Source: Clytia hemisphaerica (Eukaryota > Cnidaria > Hydrozoa > Leptothecata > Clytiidae). From it: DNA of 64,000 nt. The position numbers and the translations under genes are program-made. Position 1 is the first letter of the stretch; every line of letters starts with the position of its first letter. The notes under the pieces are model-generated. The model saw only the letters and a list, made by a program, of their open reading frames with translations. It was not told where the DNA came from and did no database searches. Positions 23,360 to 36,483 of the stretch are shown here, in pieces. The DNA lies in the NCBI GenBank assembly GCA_902728285.1, contig CACVBU010001235.1, positions 777,233 through 841,232 of the forward strand. The letters run 5' to 3'.

Positions 23360-26300
23360 AAATTTCAATAAATCTTGCACACCTTTGCTTCTCTTTCGAG
23401 TTTCTCCAGGACATCTTCCTCGCTTTCACTCTTTTGTTCTTCCGGTTGCTGTGGAAACCTATTTTCTTTATTGTTGCTATGGTAATGTATGATGTCATCT
23501 TCTGTCCAAGAAGGACGTTTGATCGGTGTTTTTTGGTGGTTCCGTGATGAAGGATTTGTGTTCCTGAAAATATCATTGACATCTTTTATTAATTTCATCA
23601 ACAGCCAATGTTTGAAGAACGTGACTATTGAATCGAATTTTTTACGAAGATTTCATGATAAGCCAATGTTCAATCAATAGTGTTCTTAAAAAGTAGAGTA
23701 CGAGGAGTAAAGAAAACTTACTGTCTAGCTTTAGAGACTTTTTGTTGTGCTTGCAGACGTTGTAGTTTGTCTTTCTCTGTTCAAATCAAAATCAATTTAA
23801 TTTACTTTACTTTTACCGAAATTTTCCTCAGATTCTTGGTTCTAGACTTGGATCTACCTCGAAACCCATATTTGATGTATTTTTATGAATTATATTATAT
23901 TGCTGTTGTCAAAATGAAGTCAAATCTATTTGAATACAGTCACAGCAAGTTCGTCTCGGACGTAAAAGAAAAGGGACTGGTGGTTTTCTTTAAGAGCTTC
24001 AAGACATAAAAAAATATAACCTTCTCACCTTGACGTGCCAAACTTAAAGCAACGCGCAACTCATCCACCTCACGTAGAGTTTCTCGTTGTGAAAGCAAAA
24101 GCTCTTCATTTAGTTTCTTCAAATCCTCATTCTTTGCAACCTGAAGGTAGAGAATGAGAAATTGAGACTTATAAGTTTATTCAAAGACTTTAATTTCTTT
24201 TTTTCTTTCTCGTTATATCGTGAGGCAGGAGCGTTATTATCTTCGGAAACAGTTGTTCGGGAAATTGTTCGGGAGGAATATGTCATTGGGCGATGGCCCT
24301 GGTACGAGTTATAGGGATGATTAATTAATCGGTTCAGCCATACCTCAACCTGGTATTTATCTTGCATTGAATAATATTTCTCCCGAAAGAATCCATCTGC
24401 GTTGTGGTCTTTCACTTTCTCCTACAAAAAGAATCGGTTGAGAGAAGTTTGAGCGACGAATCAGAAGATTTGTGTAATTCGGTGAAATGTGAGACGTCAC
24501 GTGATGAAGACCTACCAGCTCCTCTGTGCGTGAAATCTTCTTCATCAAATCTTTCATTCGTTTTTGGTGTTCTGAAAGTCAAAGTCGTAAAAATTGCTTT
24601 AAAAGTCTAAATCTCCAGAAGAAACTATTTCACGGAAAACCAACTCGCAATACCTGCTTTTTATATTTTCTAGGTCCAAGTTAGATGTTTCATCCCGGTA
24701 GCTCCTATTATATTACATACTTCCTCCCACTCGAGTAGCTTTCTTTTCCAAGGGATGATTTCAGAGTCGGATTTCAAATAATGCATATCAATTTGCTTTA
24801 CCTTTTTCTTTTTGTGCCTTCTCCATGTTTACATTGTCAAAATTTCTGAAAAAAGAAAGACATTGAAGACTTTGTCCACTCAAAGAGAACAGTCACCCTC
24901 TGATAAATACAAGACAATGAAAGCATACGTATACCGTTTTTTCTCCAGAAAAAAACAAGTAAAACTTAACACATAAGGCCCCTGATTATAAGAAAAGCGA
25001 GAAAAAATCAAGAGAGTCCCGTTTTGGGAATTTAGAGTAGATTTTTTGTGTGAAAAGAGTTTATTTTCTCTACCAAGAGCATTTTGAATTAAATAGTCTG
25101 AAGCCTACCATCCCAAAAATACTCAGTCCTCTCAGAAGGAATACAGTAGATAACTTTTTCTCCCGGGCTCCCTAAAATCAGATTTTTGCCAAATTCTTTT
25201 TTAGAGAAGTTAAAATCTCTATCGCATATCGACAAAAAGGGCTGAAGGCACTATAGGGTGTCCGGAAAAAAAGTATCGAGTCGTACCACTTCTATAGAAA
25301 AAAGTTCTGGTGTGTGTTTCACTAAATTTGCAATGTTTATCAAAGTTTCTCTCATATTAATTGTCATGAGACATCTTTTATGAATAACTTTTACAAAAAA
25401 AACAATTCTCAATAACTTTAACGTCATGAAAATTGTAAAGAAAGTTAATTCTTTTTAATCATAATGACTGTTGTAAAAACAATTATTGTGTTGGTATATA
25501 TTTCCTTACATTTTCTTTAGCACACGCAACAACTTTCTACTCAGAACCATGTTCGAACTCGATACTTTTTTTCTTCCTGTGCATGTACCTACTAACCTTT
25601 GTAACAAAGCCATATCTCGTTCCAGAAGTTTATTCAAATTACAAACTTCTTCATAATTCGTCAACTAAGAATCATAAAAAAATTTGAGATTAGATACTGT
25701 AACAGGGTTAGTGATCATTTCCCTTATTCGTAACTTTCTACTTCCATTAGATATTTCGAAGAACAAGTCACTTTGGGTAAGCCGTGCGAGATATCCATTC
25801 TTCAATCATAGGGTTTCAGTAGGGTCTTGGGTTAAATTAGCTAAACAATAGAAGGGAGAAAACAAATAAATTGAAAAATGTACCTTTTGACATCGTTCAG
25901 TTAAAATTGCGATTTTGTTGCTCATGCTACCAATGGTCTCTTTTGATGCCAAAAGTTCATACTGACAGAAAAAAAACAATCAAGAGTTACTTGTTAACCT
26001 TTTTAAAGCAGTTTTATTTTCATTGCACAATTATATTATTTTCAAAAATCTCTGGTACCTGTTTTTCCTCCACCAAGCTTCTGAATTTTTCAGCTTCCTT
26101 TTTCCATCCCAAATGAAGATCTTTTTGTGCTTCAAAGTTCACTTTGTCCTCTAGATAATATGAAATGGTTTCAATGAAATTGTATGAAGTGGCTATTAAA
26201 AATAGGAAAAAGAAAATGCCACCACAGGACCAAATATTTTTCCAGGGTAAAAAAAAAAAACGTTTTCAAGGTTTAAACAAAAGAGAAAGGCCTGGGAAAT

Positions 26301-29300
26301 GCCAAGGTACCCCACACACAAAGGAATGGACTGTTCCATGTGAACACGGACACGAGAGTAATTTGTACCTTTAAATTTCAATTCTTGTTTTTGCAGTTTT
26401 TCATGCTGATTCCTCTCTACCATTTGAAGGTCATACTTCATTCTGAAAAGATAAAGTATCGACCGATAAGATTTTGGAGATTTTGAAAAGACTTCAAACG
26501 GTGGTGTTAGAATATGGTTTAAGAATTTCAGATGCCTAACAAGCCATCTCTTAAAGAGATGCGACATCCCAAAAGTTGAAAGACCCGACTCTAGCCAAAT
26601 GCCTATGTTTACCTGAGTACCGTAAAAGTATGATAAAAGAAAAACAAACTTGATGATTTCATTTTGCAGTCGTTCTTCGTATCTTCGCTCAAGATCTTTC
26701 ATACTTTCTTCTTTATACTTCAATTGTTCTCTTCGTGATCGCAAATTCTCCTCCTCCATATTCAAACTCCTAAAAAAAGTTTTGCTACTCAGTCAACCTT
26801 TTTTGTTATTATGGGACGATTCTGATTTTTTCAAATTGAGAGTTAGGTACATTTGGGGAAAGTACTTAGCAAAAAATATTTACTTTAAGGCGAGTTCATT
26901 GTTCTTTTCCAGTTGATTTTCACGATCTTTCAACCTTTGTAAATCAGAGAGTACTTTCTGTCGCTTGTCGTACGCCTCTTTTTCAGCATTCTAAAAAAAA
27001 GACATAAATTGAAATATGATTTAACGCAGTAAAATAACATCAACGCATAAGCTAAAAAGAATTTGAGGTCATAGAGCCATGGTAATAATAAGCTCGACCA
27101 TTAGTTTGCCTTCAATTCCAGCAATATGGGTGATAAAAAAAGACAAATCAAAAAATATATATTTTCATAAAAGCAACCGCGATTTCGGGAGGACAGGAAC
27201 TGCTTAGTATTCTAGCAGCAAAAACAATCCATAAAATAAACCAGCTGCGCTGGAAGGTCGCCTAAATGGAATAGCTTTTTAAAGAGCTTAAAAGTTTGAA
27301 AAAAGTAAAAGACGAAAAGCTTAACAGTGTAACACGTGATTTGCGAATGTGCAAAATTGTTAAAAAGCAACGTGCTTTTATGATATTATTTTTGTCATCC
27401 CTAAAATCTTAAAGGTTTTCAGAAAGTTATCATTTTTTAAAACTGACATTACAATCATGGACAAAAGGTTTGTAGACTTCTGCAATATTTGCAAAATACT
27501 TCAATATCGATCAAAGACAAGTTCCCAAGAGGTTCTGGGTGCTTTCCAAACCCATCCAAAGTCTTTCAAAGTCACCCCCTGCAGTCTAACCACAAGGGCT
27601 TGATTAACTGGCTTACACCAGTATCAAAACGCTAATTTTTTGCTTGTGGTTCCCTCAAAAGCAATTCAAAAGCAATGCAACGACTTCAAAAGTGTTTTTC
27701 TTAACTTCCCTCCCTTTTCAGACACATTGAAGAGTCATTTTGCTCTATTTGTCATCATTTGTCTACAACCTTTTGTCCATGATTGTAGGGATATAGATGA
27801 AAATAGCCTAAATTTCTTCTGAAGGGATAAAAAAAACCGTTTCAGTTAAGGACACATTCAAGTTATAGGGTTTGAGTTTGAAGAAGGTCACTTAATCATA
27901 TCATGTTTAACTTATATTAATGAATGTTTCTTGTTTGTACAATAAAAAATTGTTGCTAGAAAGTTTCAATAAATTATTATAGTAAATCTAATGATACAGT
28001 TAAAAGTATTCTTAACAAAAGTAAAGATTTTGGAGGGAATTTAATATGGCTGCGAGCTTTGAAAAATTAAATTTGACGGGAAGTTATTTGCCTTTAAATA
28101 GATAACATTTGATCCAAATTACATGTGGATGATTTTGGCCCAATCCACCAAATTAAATTCCCACTAAATTTAATTTTCAAGTTAACCACCAAATTAAAAG
28201 GACCCTCCCGGTGCTCCGGAAACTTCTGGAGTTTTCCAGAGCAGCTAAAAAAAACACTATTATCATCTCTGGAAAGTTACTCTTAACACAGCTCCAGAGT
28301 TCCAGTGTAGATCAATTGCCGAAATACGAGAAAAACGACACTTTTTGCTCCGGACGTTTCTGGAGTGCCGGGAGGGTCTTAAATTAAATTCCCTCTGAAA
28401 AAACTTTTTCGGCCATCCGCCAAATTAAATTCCTGCCAAAATTTCTTCTTTAAATGTAGGTGCGATGTCACGTTGTGTAATCAAAACTGCAGTAAATATC
28501 TTGATAACTCCATGTTTCAATGGATGCAAGGGGAACAGCAATAATAATCAAAAGGGCCATTCCAGAGAAAGGATACGTAACGTCAATCTCATTTTTGACT
28601 AAATGCCAGTAGTCCCCTACATAGAGACTGTTGTTCAGCCAGGCATAGACTCCAATAATTTCAGTTGACAACTGGACAATATCTTGAAATGGCCCAAAAA
28701 TTGTGCCCGAAATAAAAGAAATAAACTGGCTGCCAAACAGCCGACAGTTGTGTATGTTTGTTCAAGAAATTTTAAGTCAATACTTGCAATGGTTACACTT
28801 GTCTTGGAACGGTGAATCGTCAATCAAATCTTGCTTTAGCGTTTAGGTGATAAATGTTCTTTTGCTTCACTTTAAATCTGCTAATTGTAGCTAAGGTACA
28901 TTGGTTAGGTTGCCATATATGCAGTGATTGATCTTGGTTGGGACATGCTATCAACTGTTATCATAGATTTCGAGTAATTGAAACAATAATTAAACTTTTT
29001 GTTATCTAGTCTATCTTATTTTTCTTGTCAACACAAACTCAAACACATCCATCTTCCAAAACCAAATGTTTTAACATCTCAAAAGTGATTCTAGTGAAAG
29101 GAGGTTTGTTTTCAACAACATCACCAGTGTGGTAGTTTGAATGGAATAATATCAATGAAGAACCATAAATTTCAATTTCAATTTTGAAGAATCCTTATTG
29201 TAGTTGTAGATTTAAAATCTACATCAAGAATTATCTGCTGTTTGCACTTGCAGTAGAAACTTTTGACAAACTTTCACCATAATTATCTCCGTTATTTAGA

Positions 29301-31699
29301 TTTCATAAAACAAGTGCGCTAACTACTACGGAGCTAATTAGAATCTATACACCGCAAATACTGTCCGATAAGTTTGCGTGGCGTAATATAACAGAGATAA
29401 AACGGCTTATGCAAGAATTTACGCGGGAAATAATTTCCCGATTCACCGAACATTTAATTCCGAATCGGGCGACCAAACTTTCACAAAAAAAGTCTTATGG
29501 AGAAAACACCGAATTTAAAGGTCTCCTTCACTTGCGTGAGGCGACCAATTATAACATATTTATTCTTATCCGATCAAGGCTTATCATTTTCTAGAGTTAG
29601 ATTATAAAGAAGCTTTTCCTTAAGAAATAGTAAAAACTTTGGCTGGTTTCGAGCCTTAGCAACCTGGTTGCTTACAAACTTTACAACAAAATATGTAAGA
29701 ACTCACCTGTCGCTGTTCGTGACGACTCCTTTCCCAATCTTTCTCTTTGTTTTCCAAGTTGACAAGTTGCTTTTTATAAGTTGCCTCGTACTAAAATAAT
29801 CATCCAAAAATGAATCAAGGGAATTATCGAAATCTAAAGTAACTAATAAATACAACGGAATTATTGAATATAGAAAGTTCCCTTCTTTGCGTAATAATCT
29901 TTTTCTCACATGTTCTTTCATTTTGTTGAGTTGTTTGTCATGTTTTTCTCTTTCTTCCAATCGCATCATTGAAAGTTGTGTCGATTTAAACCGGTCCATC
30001 TAAGAGACAAATATTAATTAAGTAGAACGTTTGACGACCAGATGATGAACAAAATACTGTATATTTTATTTTAAAAATGTCGAAGAGGTAATTTCTGAAA
30101 ATTTAAATATCTACGCAAACCTCTATTTTGAATTCTTTTTTCTTTTGTAATTCATATCTCTTTTGATGTTCTAAAAGCTTTGCTTCCAGAGATCCGCTTT
30201 CTCTCAAATGTGATTTCTTTTGCAATGCCATTTCAACTTCTCTCAATTTGTACTCTATTGGTAGAAATGGTGACTTGTTGTAGAAAGTGTGACAGATTAT
30301 CGGGCATAGTTTAATGGATCTAATGAATAACGGCTAAACGATAACTCTTACCGAGGGTTGAGACAACTTCTTCTGTTTGTGTGGAGCAATCAGTGTTGGA
30401 ATGTGAAAGTCCGGTGGACAGTTGTCTCAAGAAGGAATACAAAAAACCTGAAATAATAGAAAAATAGAACATATCAAGAGTTCTTCAAAAAATATTATGT
30501 TCACGAGTTGACACATTCTCACAAAATTTCTATTCAAGGTAACCTTTAGACATTAACCTTTTACCTCAAATATTGAAATATTGCTCAAATTATTTTCACA
30601 TTTGAATCGACTTACTTTCCTGACTTATTTGATCATCACAACTTTGTATCTAATATGGAAAAGTTTGAAATTATTCTTACAATATCACAAAAATGTTCTT
30701 CTGTTGTTGTAGCAGAATTTATAAGAGGTTACACTAAAATCATTTTAAAAAAACATAACACCAGTACGTACTAGTCTTTGATATAAAAGTGATTCTGGAT
30801 GAACATTCAACATTTGTAATAAATCATATACACTCCATTTCTAAAAAAAGGAAAGCAAAACTTAAAAAGTTAAACCAAGTTTATGTTGTTAGCATCAAGA
30901 CTTTCATTTAGGGTGAATAAAATTAAATTTCCATACAGGGGGGGGGGGTGGACGAACCTTTTCGAGTCAAAAAATAATTTTTGAAAATGTGTGGATACCC
31001 CCTGGAAAATGGCAAAATTTGCAAAAAGACCCTTGGAAAATTTATTTTTATACCTTAAAGTGATGGTGGACCAACTGAAATCAGTCTTTAACCCCTGGAA
31101 ATTTTAAAATATTTCTATTACCTCCTAGAAAAATGAAAAACACTCTTTTAGACCCCCTGGAAATTCTGCTTCAATTACCCCCTGGAAATATTCGCTCACG
31201 CCCCTGTATGGATATAAAATGGAATGGCCCATTTAGGGTGAATAAAATTAAGATAATTACAATGAATGGAACTGATTCAATCATACCTTCTCTGAATTTG
31301 TAGAGCTTTCTGATAGAAAAACAGAAAGGGAATAATCGTATTTAGAATAATGAAGATGATTCAAGACCAGGTGATTTGAAATCTGTTGAACAAGAGTATG
31401 GTTGGATTGGTTAGTTTCTTTGGGTTGTCCATCAGAATGAAGTTTGGCTTGAAGTTCTAAAGCCAGACGATTTCGCAGTTGACTCTAGGAGAAAAAAAAT
31501 AGATTAGTTAAAAAAAGTAAAAAAAAGTTGAGCCCAGAAGCATGAATCTAACTTTGAAAGTTCTTTAAATAAACTGTACCTTGACAGACTGTAGCATTCC
31601 TTTATTTCGAAATGAATGAAAGAGCTTAGATCTTAGTTCCATAGAAGTCATTTCTGAATCCTCTTGATGCGATGATCCTTTTGATCTTGAGGATGACAT
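21433..31699 (-). CDS. OFD1: OFD1 orthologue (centriolar LisH and coiled-coil protein), many exons
   Basis: OFD1 is a centriole distal-end and centriolar-satellite protein needed for basal body docking and cilium formation. The start is ATG at 31699. Exons I could place: 31699-31580, 31484-31287, 30840-30772, 30649-30616, 30447-30352, 30254-30121, 29999-29910, 29790-29707, 26990-26884, 26769-26650, then about a dozen more. Residues ~20-106 align with vertebrate OFD1: LRSKLFHSFRNKGMLQSVK, then a LisH motif around 73-105 (HYSKYDYSLSVFLSES), followed by KWSVYDLLQMLNVHPESLLY. The middle exons are long coiled coil (YEATYKKQLVNLENKEKDWE). A large acidic exon (22522-21806) contains VMDHYLQMVMQQ, resembling the C-terminal LEKYMKIIQQ of vertebrate OFD1. 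The last residues are YEW, compared with DSW. A 2.7 kb intron (29706-26991) carries nested MITEs. Confidence 0.9.
23331..23356. repeat. GATT microsatellite
   Basis: About six perfect GATT units in an OFD1 intron. Confidence 0.9.
25252..25592. mobile_element. mariner-like MITE in OFD1 intron
   Basis: Left end TAGGGTGTCCGGAAAAAAAG then TATCGAGT. Right end ACTCGATACTTTTTTTCTTCC then TGTGCA. These are inverted repeats of about 25 bp around ~290 bp of non-coding DNA. The GGGTGTCC start is common among mariner-type ends. Confidence 0.65.
28028..28444. mobile_element. outer AATTTAAT-rich MITE, interrupted
   Basis: The ends TTTGGAGGGAATTTAATATG and AAATTAAATTCCTGCCAAAA are inverted repeats. Internal CCACCAAATTAAA motifs recur. 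A second MITE (28199-28380) has inserted into it. It lies in the long OFD1 intron. Confidence 0.6.
28199..28380. mobile_element. 182-bp hAT-like MITE nested in another MITE
   Basis: Starts AGGACCCTCCCGGTGCTCCG and ends in the near-inverse (GTGCCGGGAGGGTCTT). The flanking 8-mers are identical, AAATTAAA (28191-28198 and 28381-28388), although the host sequence is itself rich in that motif. Confidence 0.75.
28468..28745 (-). other. open frame with hydrophobic segments inside OFD1 intron
   Basis: One minus frame stays open to a stop at 28468 and reads like membrane protein (FISFISGTIFGPFQDIVQ, then GMALLIIIAVPLASIETWSY). No ATG opens this frame at the upstream end; an ATG in another frame at 28823 runs into it after a shift. 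I do not recognise a family. It may be a processed pseudogene fragment or chance. Confidence 0.25.
30925..31215. mobile_element. probable MITE with ATACAGGGG ends, in OFD1 intron
   Basis: Left CATACAGGGGGGGGGG and right CGCCCCTGTATGG are short inverted ends around repeated CCCCCTGGAAA motifs. A 20-bp host sequence (CATTTAGGGTGAATAAAATT) occurs on both sides at 30907 and 31230, as a longer direct duplication than usual for hAT. Confidence 0.5.
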
Positions 31700-33719
31700 T
31701 TCTTTTGTTGATATTATGACTGTAAAGATTAGGCAAAGTTATAGATAATGAGTCAGTGAAAAATGCTATTTAAACAAGTTTATGAAAAGTGTGCAAAGTC
31801 AACAATCATAGATTTCAAGAGGGGATACATCCCCTGGATGCTAACCCAAAGTTGGAATGAGGGTGTTGTTAACATATCTTTATGTTTATTATAAGACTTT
31901 CCAGACATCTTCGGTTTGCAGGCTTATGCTAAATTCCAGACATTTCCAGCAAACGTAATAACCTTGATTGTATAGTCAGTTCTTATAATTGCTCTAAAAG
32001 CTTTGATAACAATACAAACAATAAAAGATCGATGAGAATAGCTGTAAGTAAGCAAAGGGATTGTTCCCCAATCTTGTAGATTTTCTTGAAAAAAGAAATT
32101 AAACAGGTTTCAAGTTCCGAGGGTTCACCTTGAGAAAAATTATTAAAAATTAGTCATTGCTGCCATTTTTTTGTCTGTCTTCAATTTTGTCTTTGTCTGT
32201 CAAAACAAATTGCATGCTTTATTAAAATACCATCATATTAATTCTATCTCTAAAGAAGGGTGTCAAAATTGAAAGAGGGATGTTGACATTATACCAACTC
32301 ATTGTATTGTGTAGGTAAAAGTAGGGATTAGATGAAGTTTAGTTTACCAGCATTAAAGGGGTCATTCAAAAATCGATTTTAGGTTAGAAAAATGTCGTCG
32401 TTGCTTTTTTTAACTCCTTTAGAGCTTTAGGATAAGTGGCCGCCAATATGCCATTTGAAAATCAGATAAGAGTGAGAGGGTATAAAAAGTAAAAAATCAT
32501 TCGATTGCGTTCAATTGATTCTGCGTTCAATTTGTTTGGTTGACATCCGTCTGGACAACAAGATTATGGTCAACAGCTAGGATGGTTGTGTGGGTGAACG
32601 CAACAGTCTTTTGAATAACTAATTACTCCAGCAGAAATTCTTTTAATGATAACGTCATCCTATCGATTTGTCTTTTATAACACAGCAGTTACCTAGGCCA
32701 GACGGTTCTAATCAATAAATTCGATTATCGAAGTAATCGATAATGATAATCGATGTTTACAATAGAACGACCACTTATCGATTAAACAATCAAATCTCGA
32801 GTACCAAAATTTCAAAAACTTCACTTTCATAACAACCCTCGAAGACTCAACAACCGTTCGAGTACTTTGATTGTTATTGATCACTTTTATTACTATTGAT
32901 AAATTCAATAAAAAATTTCTCATAAAACTGTTCCCTTGATCTCCCGAATTCAGTGGCCTACCAAAGTATAAAAAGAAGCGCCATCCATAAGATTGACCCC
33001 CATTAATTTTTCCGCCATTTTGTGTGCGCATTCGCCCCAAGTTTCCTCGTGTAACTCACATCCTGCATTTTGATTGGTTCAGGAAAATAGCTTGAATTTT
33101 TCAAATCAAATACGTTTTCCGTGGCAAGTCTGAGTTTGGATAGCTCGCCTAAACGCAGTCAGGACTTCCTTTCACTTTATTGATATTACGCGAACGACAG
33201 TGCGTGCTAAATTAATTTGGTTTCGCTTTCGATTTCAAGCAAAGGTCTTAGCAACAGTACGCGCGTACATAGCAACAGGGCTGGATAGAAAAATCTAAAC
33301 ATAGAATTAAAAAAAATACCGATCATCGTATAGAGCAATAAAAAATACCCCCTTTCTATGTTTAGTTTGTTCTACCTTGGATTATAACTGAAAAGATCTT
33401 CAAATAAATTTTGTCCGCCATCAGTCCGCATGGTAATCTTTGCCTGCTTCAATTCTTAGATAATGAGTAAAAAAGGTGCACTTAACTAAGTCGTGCGGGT
33501 GGGGAATAAATTTATGTTTACTTATCTTGTATATTTTAGTGGTATTTATCCAATGAAAAGGATGTTGACAAAATATGCACGGCGCTGACGAAATAAGCAC
33601 GGCATTGATTATGACATCATTAAATATGTCAATATCGATTCAACCCCCGTTAAAGAAAATGCTTACTTGTGTAGGTGTTCGAGCAAAGTGCTCAGGTAAG
33701 ATTCTTGGGAAAAAGAATC
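31700..33719. other. upstream region of OFD1; no second gene recognised
   Basis: It should contain the OFD1 promoter and 5' UTR, but I cannot single out a core element. Around 32697-32790 there are ATCGATTA/AATCGAT-rich stretches starting CAGACGGTT, possibly a decayed relative of the CAATCGAA elements. Confidence 0.4.
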
Positions 33720-34320
33720 TCAGCAGATATTTTTCATGTCAAGTATTGAATTTAAATTAGCTCTCCTGCACCCAGCATATCCATGAATTTGGGGTTCATC
33801 CGGGATCGACTTTAAGTGAGTGTCAAGGGCATTTTTAAATTTTTCAGTTGAAGTGTTTTTTAAGTTTCTTGTGCTCTTTGGCATTGCATTGAATAGTTTT
33901 GCACCTTGTACAGAAAGAGTGCAATCTCTAAGCTTGGATGTTTGATTCTTGGAGATAGACAGTTCAAGGCTCGAAATAACGATTTCAAGTGGGTCGGACA
34001 AAATGTCCGATCAGGGTTGCTTTAGCTTGAAAATTATGATTTTTGGGTCGGACATGAAGCCATTTGGGTCGGACAATGTCCGTTGTCCAACCGTTATTTC
34101 GAGCCCTGACAGTTGGCATTCGTAAGCTTTTATACTGCTATTCACGTTAGGTACTATCCCTTCTAACACCTTCCAAACATAGATGATGCGATAGCGCTCC
34201 CTTCTCCTTTGAAGGGAATAGATTTTGGATTGCTTGAGACACTCCCAATAATTGTTTGAGGTGCCTTTTATCCTTCTTGGAAAGGATTTTTTAATGTCTT
34301 CAAGTCTCTGAATGAGACGA
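33720..34320 (-). pseudogene. 3' remnant of a LINE reverse transcriptase ORF, split by a MITE
   Basis: Minus-strand pieces read in order: a segment with RRRERYRIIYVWKVLEGIVP (about 34310-34110), then LSISKNQTSKLRDCTLSVQG and NLKNTSTEKFKNALDTHLKS (33965-33740). This is the conserved C-terminal tail of CR1/jockey-like ORF2 proteins. The frame is cut by the 144-bp element at 33965-34108. Confidence 0.75.
33965..34108. mobile_element. 144-bp hAT-like MITE, copy 1
   Basis: Inverted ends CAAGGCTCGAAATAACG and CGTTATTTCGAGCCCTG surround repeated GGGTCGGACA/TGTCCGACC motifs. The flanking GACAGTT on both sides is a 7-bp target duplication (8 bp with one mismatch). It sits within the LINE remnant, so it is younger than that insertion. 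The sister copy, inverse and equally long, is at 41920-42063. Confidence 0.85.
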
Positions 34321-34321
34321 T

Positions 34322-34520
34322 TTGAGGAGTGATGGCCAAGTGGTCAAAGGCATCAGCATCTCAAACCAGGGATTCGAGGTTCGAATCCCCGCTCTTTCCA
34401 ATGTTCCGTTCAGTTCATAGATAGCCAAGCCGACTGGCCGTGGACCCCGTGAATACAATTGAAAGACTGTCTAAAAGTCCTAGATTATTGGGCTATCCAC
34501 GTGAAATACCGACTATATCC
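34322..34520 (+). other. tRNA-headed SINE-like sequence
   Basis: GATGGCCAAGTGGTCAAAGGC (A box as in Leu/Ser tRNAs), ATCTCAAAC (possible CAA anticodon) and GAGGTTCGAATCCCCGC (B box) are followed by a ~120 bp non-tRNA body ending in a CTAT microsatellite. The acceptor stem pairs only partly. This is the standard layout of a tRNA-derived SINE. Confidence 0.65.
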
Positions 34521-34590
34521 ATCTATCTATCTACTAACAGTATTTGGACTCCATATAACGGAACAATATTATATAAAATATATAAAATTC

Positions 34591-35528
34591 GGTTAGTGTA
34601 AAACACAGGTCACAGGTCACAGGTCACAGGTCACAGGTCACGGGTCACGGGTCACAGGTCATACAAATTACAGACCGGAAAACTGTAACACACTCGTAAC
34701 ATACAACTCATAACATAAGTTCCTGAAGATATTATATGTAATGGTATATCAAAATATGTTATTTAGAAGACTTAAACGACAAATCATAAACCCCAAATAT
34801 TGACAACAAATGACACTTAAATTATGTAAATAATGACGTTATCTCAAAGTATGAGGTTTTGTCCAACAATTAACATCAAAATATTTTTCATGCATAATAG
34901 GATGCTAACGCTGCAAGTGGATATATATTGACAGGTTTTGAAAACATTAAATACTCCAAGAGAGCTGTTTTAGAGATATGAAAATAGTGACGTCATTTTA
35001 TCAAAAATACAAAGCAGGGGAGAAAAATATTGAAACATTTATGAAATATAATTCCATTGATGCTATTTTCATCAATTCTTGTTATCATACCCAAGGTGAT
35101 GCATGAGATAAAATGAGATATGACAAAGTGATTGTGTAATAGCTATTTTCCTGTTAGGGGCAGTTTAAAGCAAAAGGTGAGATCAATGTTTTTTAATACG
35201 TATTCTTTGTATTTAACATACGTAACATGCATATAACATTGAAAAGATAATTTTTATTACATGTGTGATATAGGTGTAATATATAATACAAGTATTACAG
35301 GTCCGTGTTATACACAGCATAAAACACAAAAGCACGTGGTAAGTACGTGGATAGATTTTCTGCTTTAAAATAGTTCTAGATCAATAAAATACCTTTGGAA
35401 TTATATTTTTGACATTAACAACTGTTTTTCAAACATTTTCTTTGTGTTTTACAGTACTTGAAGCTGACCTGTCAACACTGACCTGTGACCTGTGACCGGT
35501 GACCTGTGACCTGCGTTTTACACTAACC
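34591..35528. mobile_element. 938-bp element with AGGTCAC minisatellite ends
   Basis: Inverted ends GGTTAGTGTAAAACACAGG and GCGTTTTACACTAACC are each followed inward by tandem AGGTCAC/AGGTCAC-complement units: about nine on the left, about six on the right. The left subterminal block (CAGACCGGAAAACTGTAACA to CTCCAAGAGAGCTGTTTT) also occurs at 36735-37123 and 6905-7150. No coding frame and no clear target duplication. Confidence 0.75.
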
Positions 35529-35689
35529 GCGGCTTGCGAAAAAGGTGGGCGAAATTGCAGGGGGGTTTTGGGGGTGTGCTGTAAGCCCCCAAAAGCCCAG
35601 AGATTTTGATCTTCTCATGCCTAAAAGTTGCTCAAAATTTTTAGAAAAAGAGAAACGAAAAACGAAACTATGTTGTTAAAAAGAAACTA

Positions 35690-36475
35690 TCATTTTTATA
35701 CGTCCAGAAAAGACGAGTTACAGTAAACGAGTTATAAATACTGTTTTATCAAAAAGTCGAGTAAGGAAGAGTTTGTACCTCGAGCTTAGAAGAAAAAAAG
35801 TGTGCTTTATTAAGAAGTGCCAAAGAGGCCATTTTCAAAGTGTCTATACCTCCTTTTCAACAAACGACCCTTTTTCAAAATGGGGCCGGACCCTTCTTGC
35901 ATCTTGGCGAGGAGGGGGGCTCGAGCCAGGGGGTACTAGGGTTGCGAGCTGACGGGGGGTGCCGCCCGACTTTCAAACTTTGGACCCTTACCGGGACTAA
36001 AAAGGAGAAAACAAAGTAAAATTTTGGGAATTTTACGACCCTTTGCGGGACAAATTTGACCAATTTTGATCAAATTCCGACCCTTAGTGGGATTGAAATT
36101 TGATTTTCAGATTTGGAAGTCCAAAAAAGGTACCCTTAAGGGCGGCACATACCGTACCCTCCATTTGCCTAAGTACCTCCCACGGGGGGGGGGATAGAGC
36201 ACATCCCAGCACCCATTTTGCATGTACCACTCCCCACCTCGGGCGGGCGGACAGGTGATTCTTCAGTAACCAAATTAGGTAAAATACGGACCAGACAGTA
36301 AAACCCGACCCACGTGACTGAATGACTTATTAAAATTTTGACTTTTTGGCTACTTCAGAGAAAAGCACGCTTTTTTTCTTACACAACAAGCCCGAGTTAC
36401 AACTCTTCCTTACTCGGCTTTTTTATAAAACCGTATTTATAACTCATTTACTGGACCTTTTCTGGACGTAAGTTT
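35690..36475. mobile_element. ~785 bp TIR element
   Basis: Arms of about 110 bp are inverse copies: TACGTCCAGAAAAGACGAGT through GAGTTATAAATACTGTTTTA and GAGTAAGGAAGAGTT on the left, and the complement at 36362-36472. The centre contains an inverted piece of the G-run-ended MITE family (about 36115-36200). Confidence 0.75.
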
Positions 36476-36483
36476 CCGACGAA

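Noticed and set aside
33025-33060. Promoter or CpG-type element upstream of OFD1
   Set aside because: Only loosely GC-richer than its surroundings; no motif strong enough to call.
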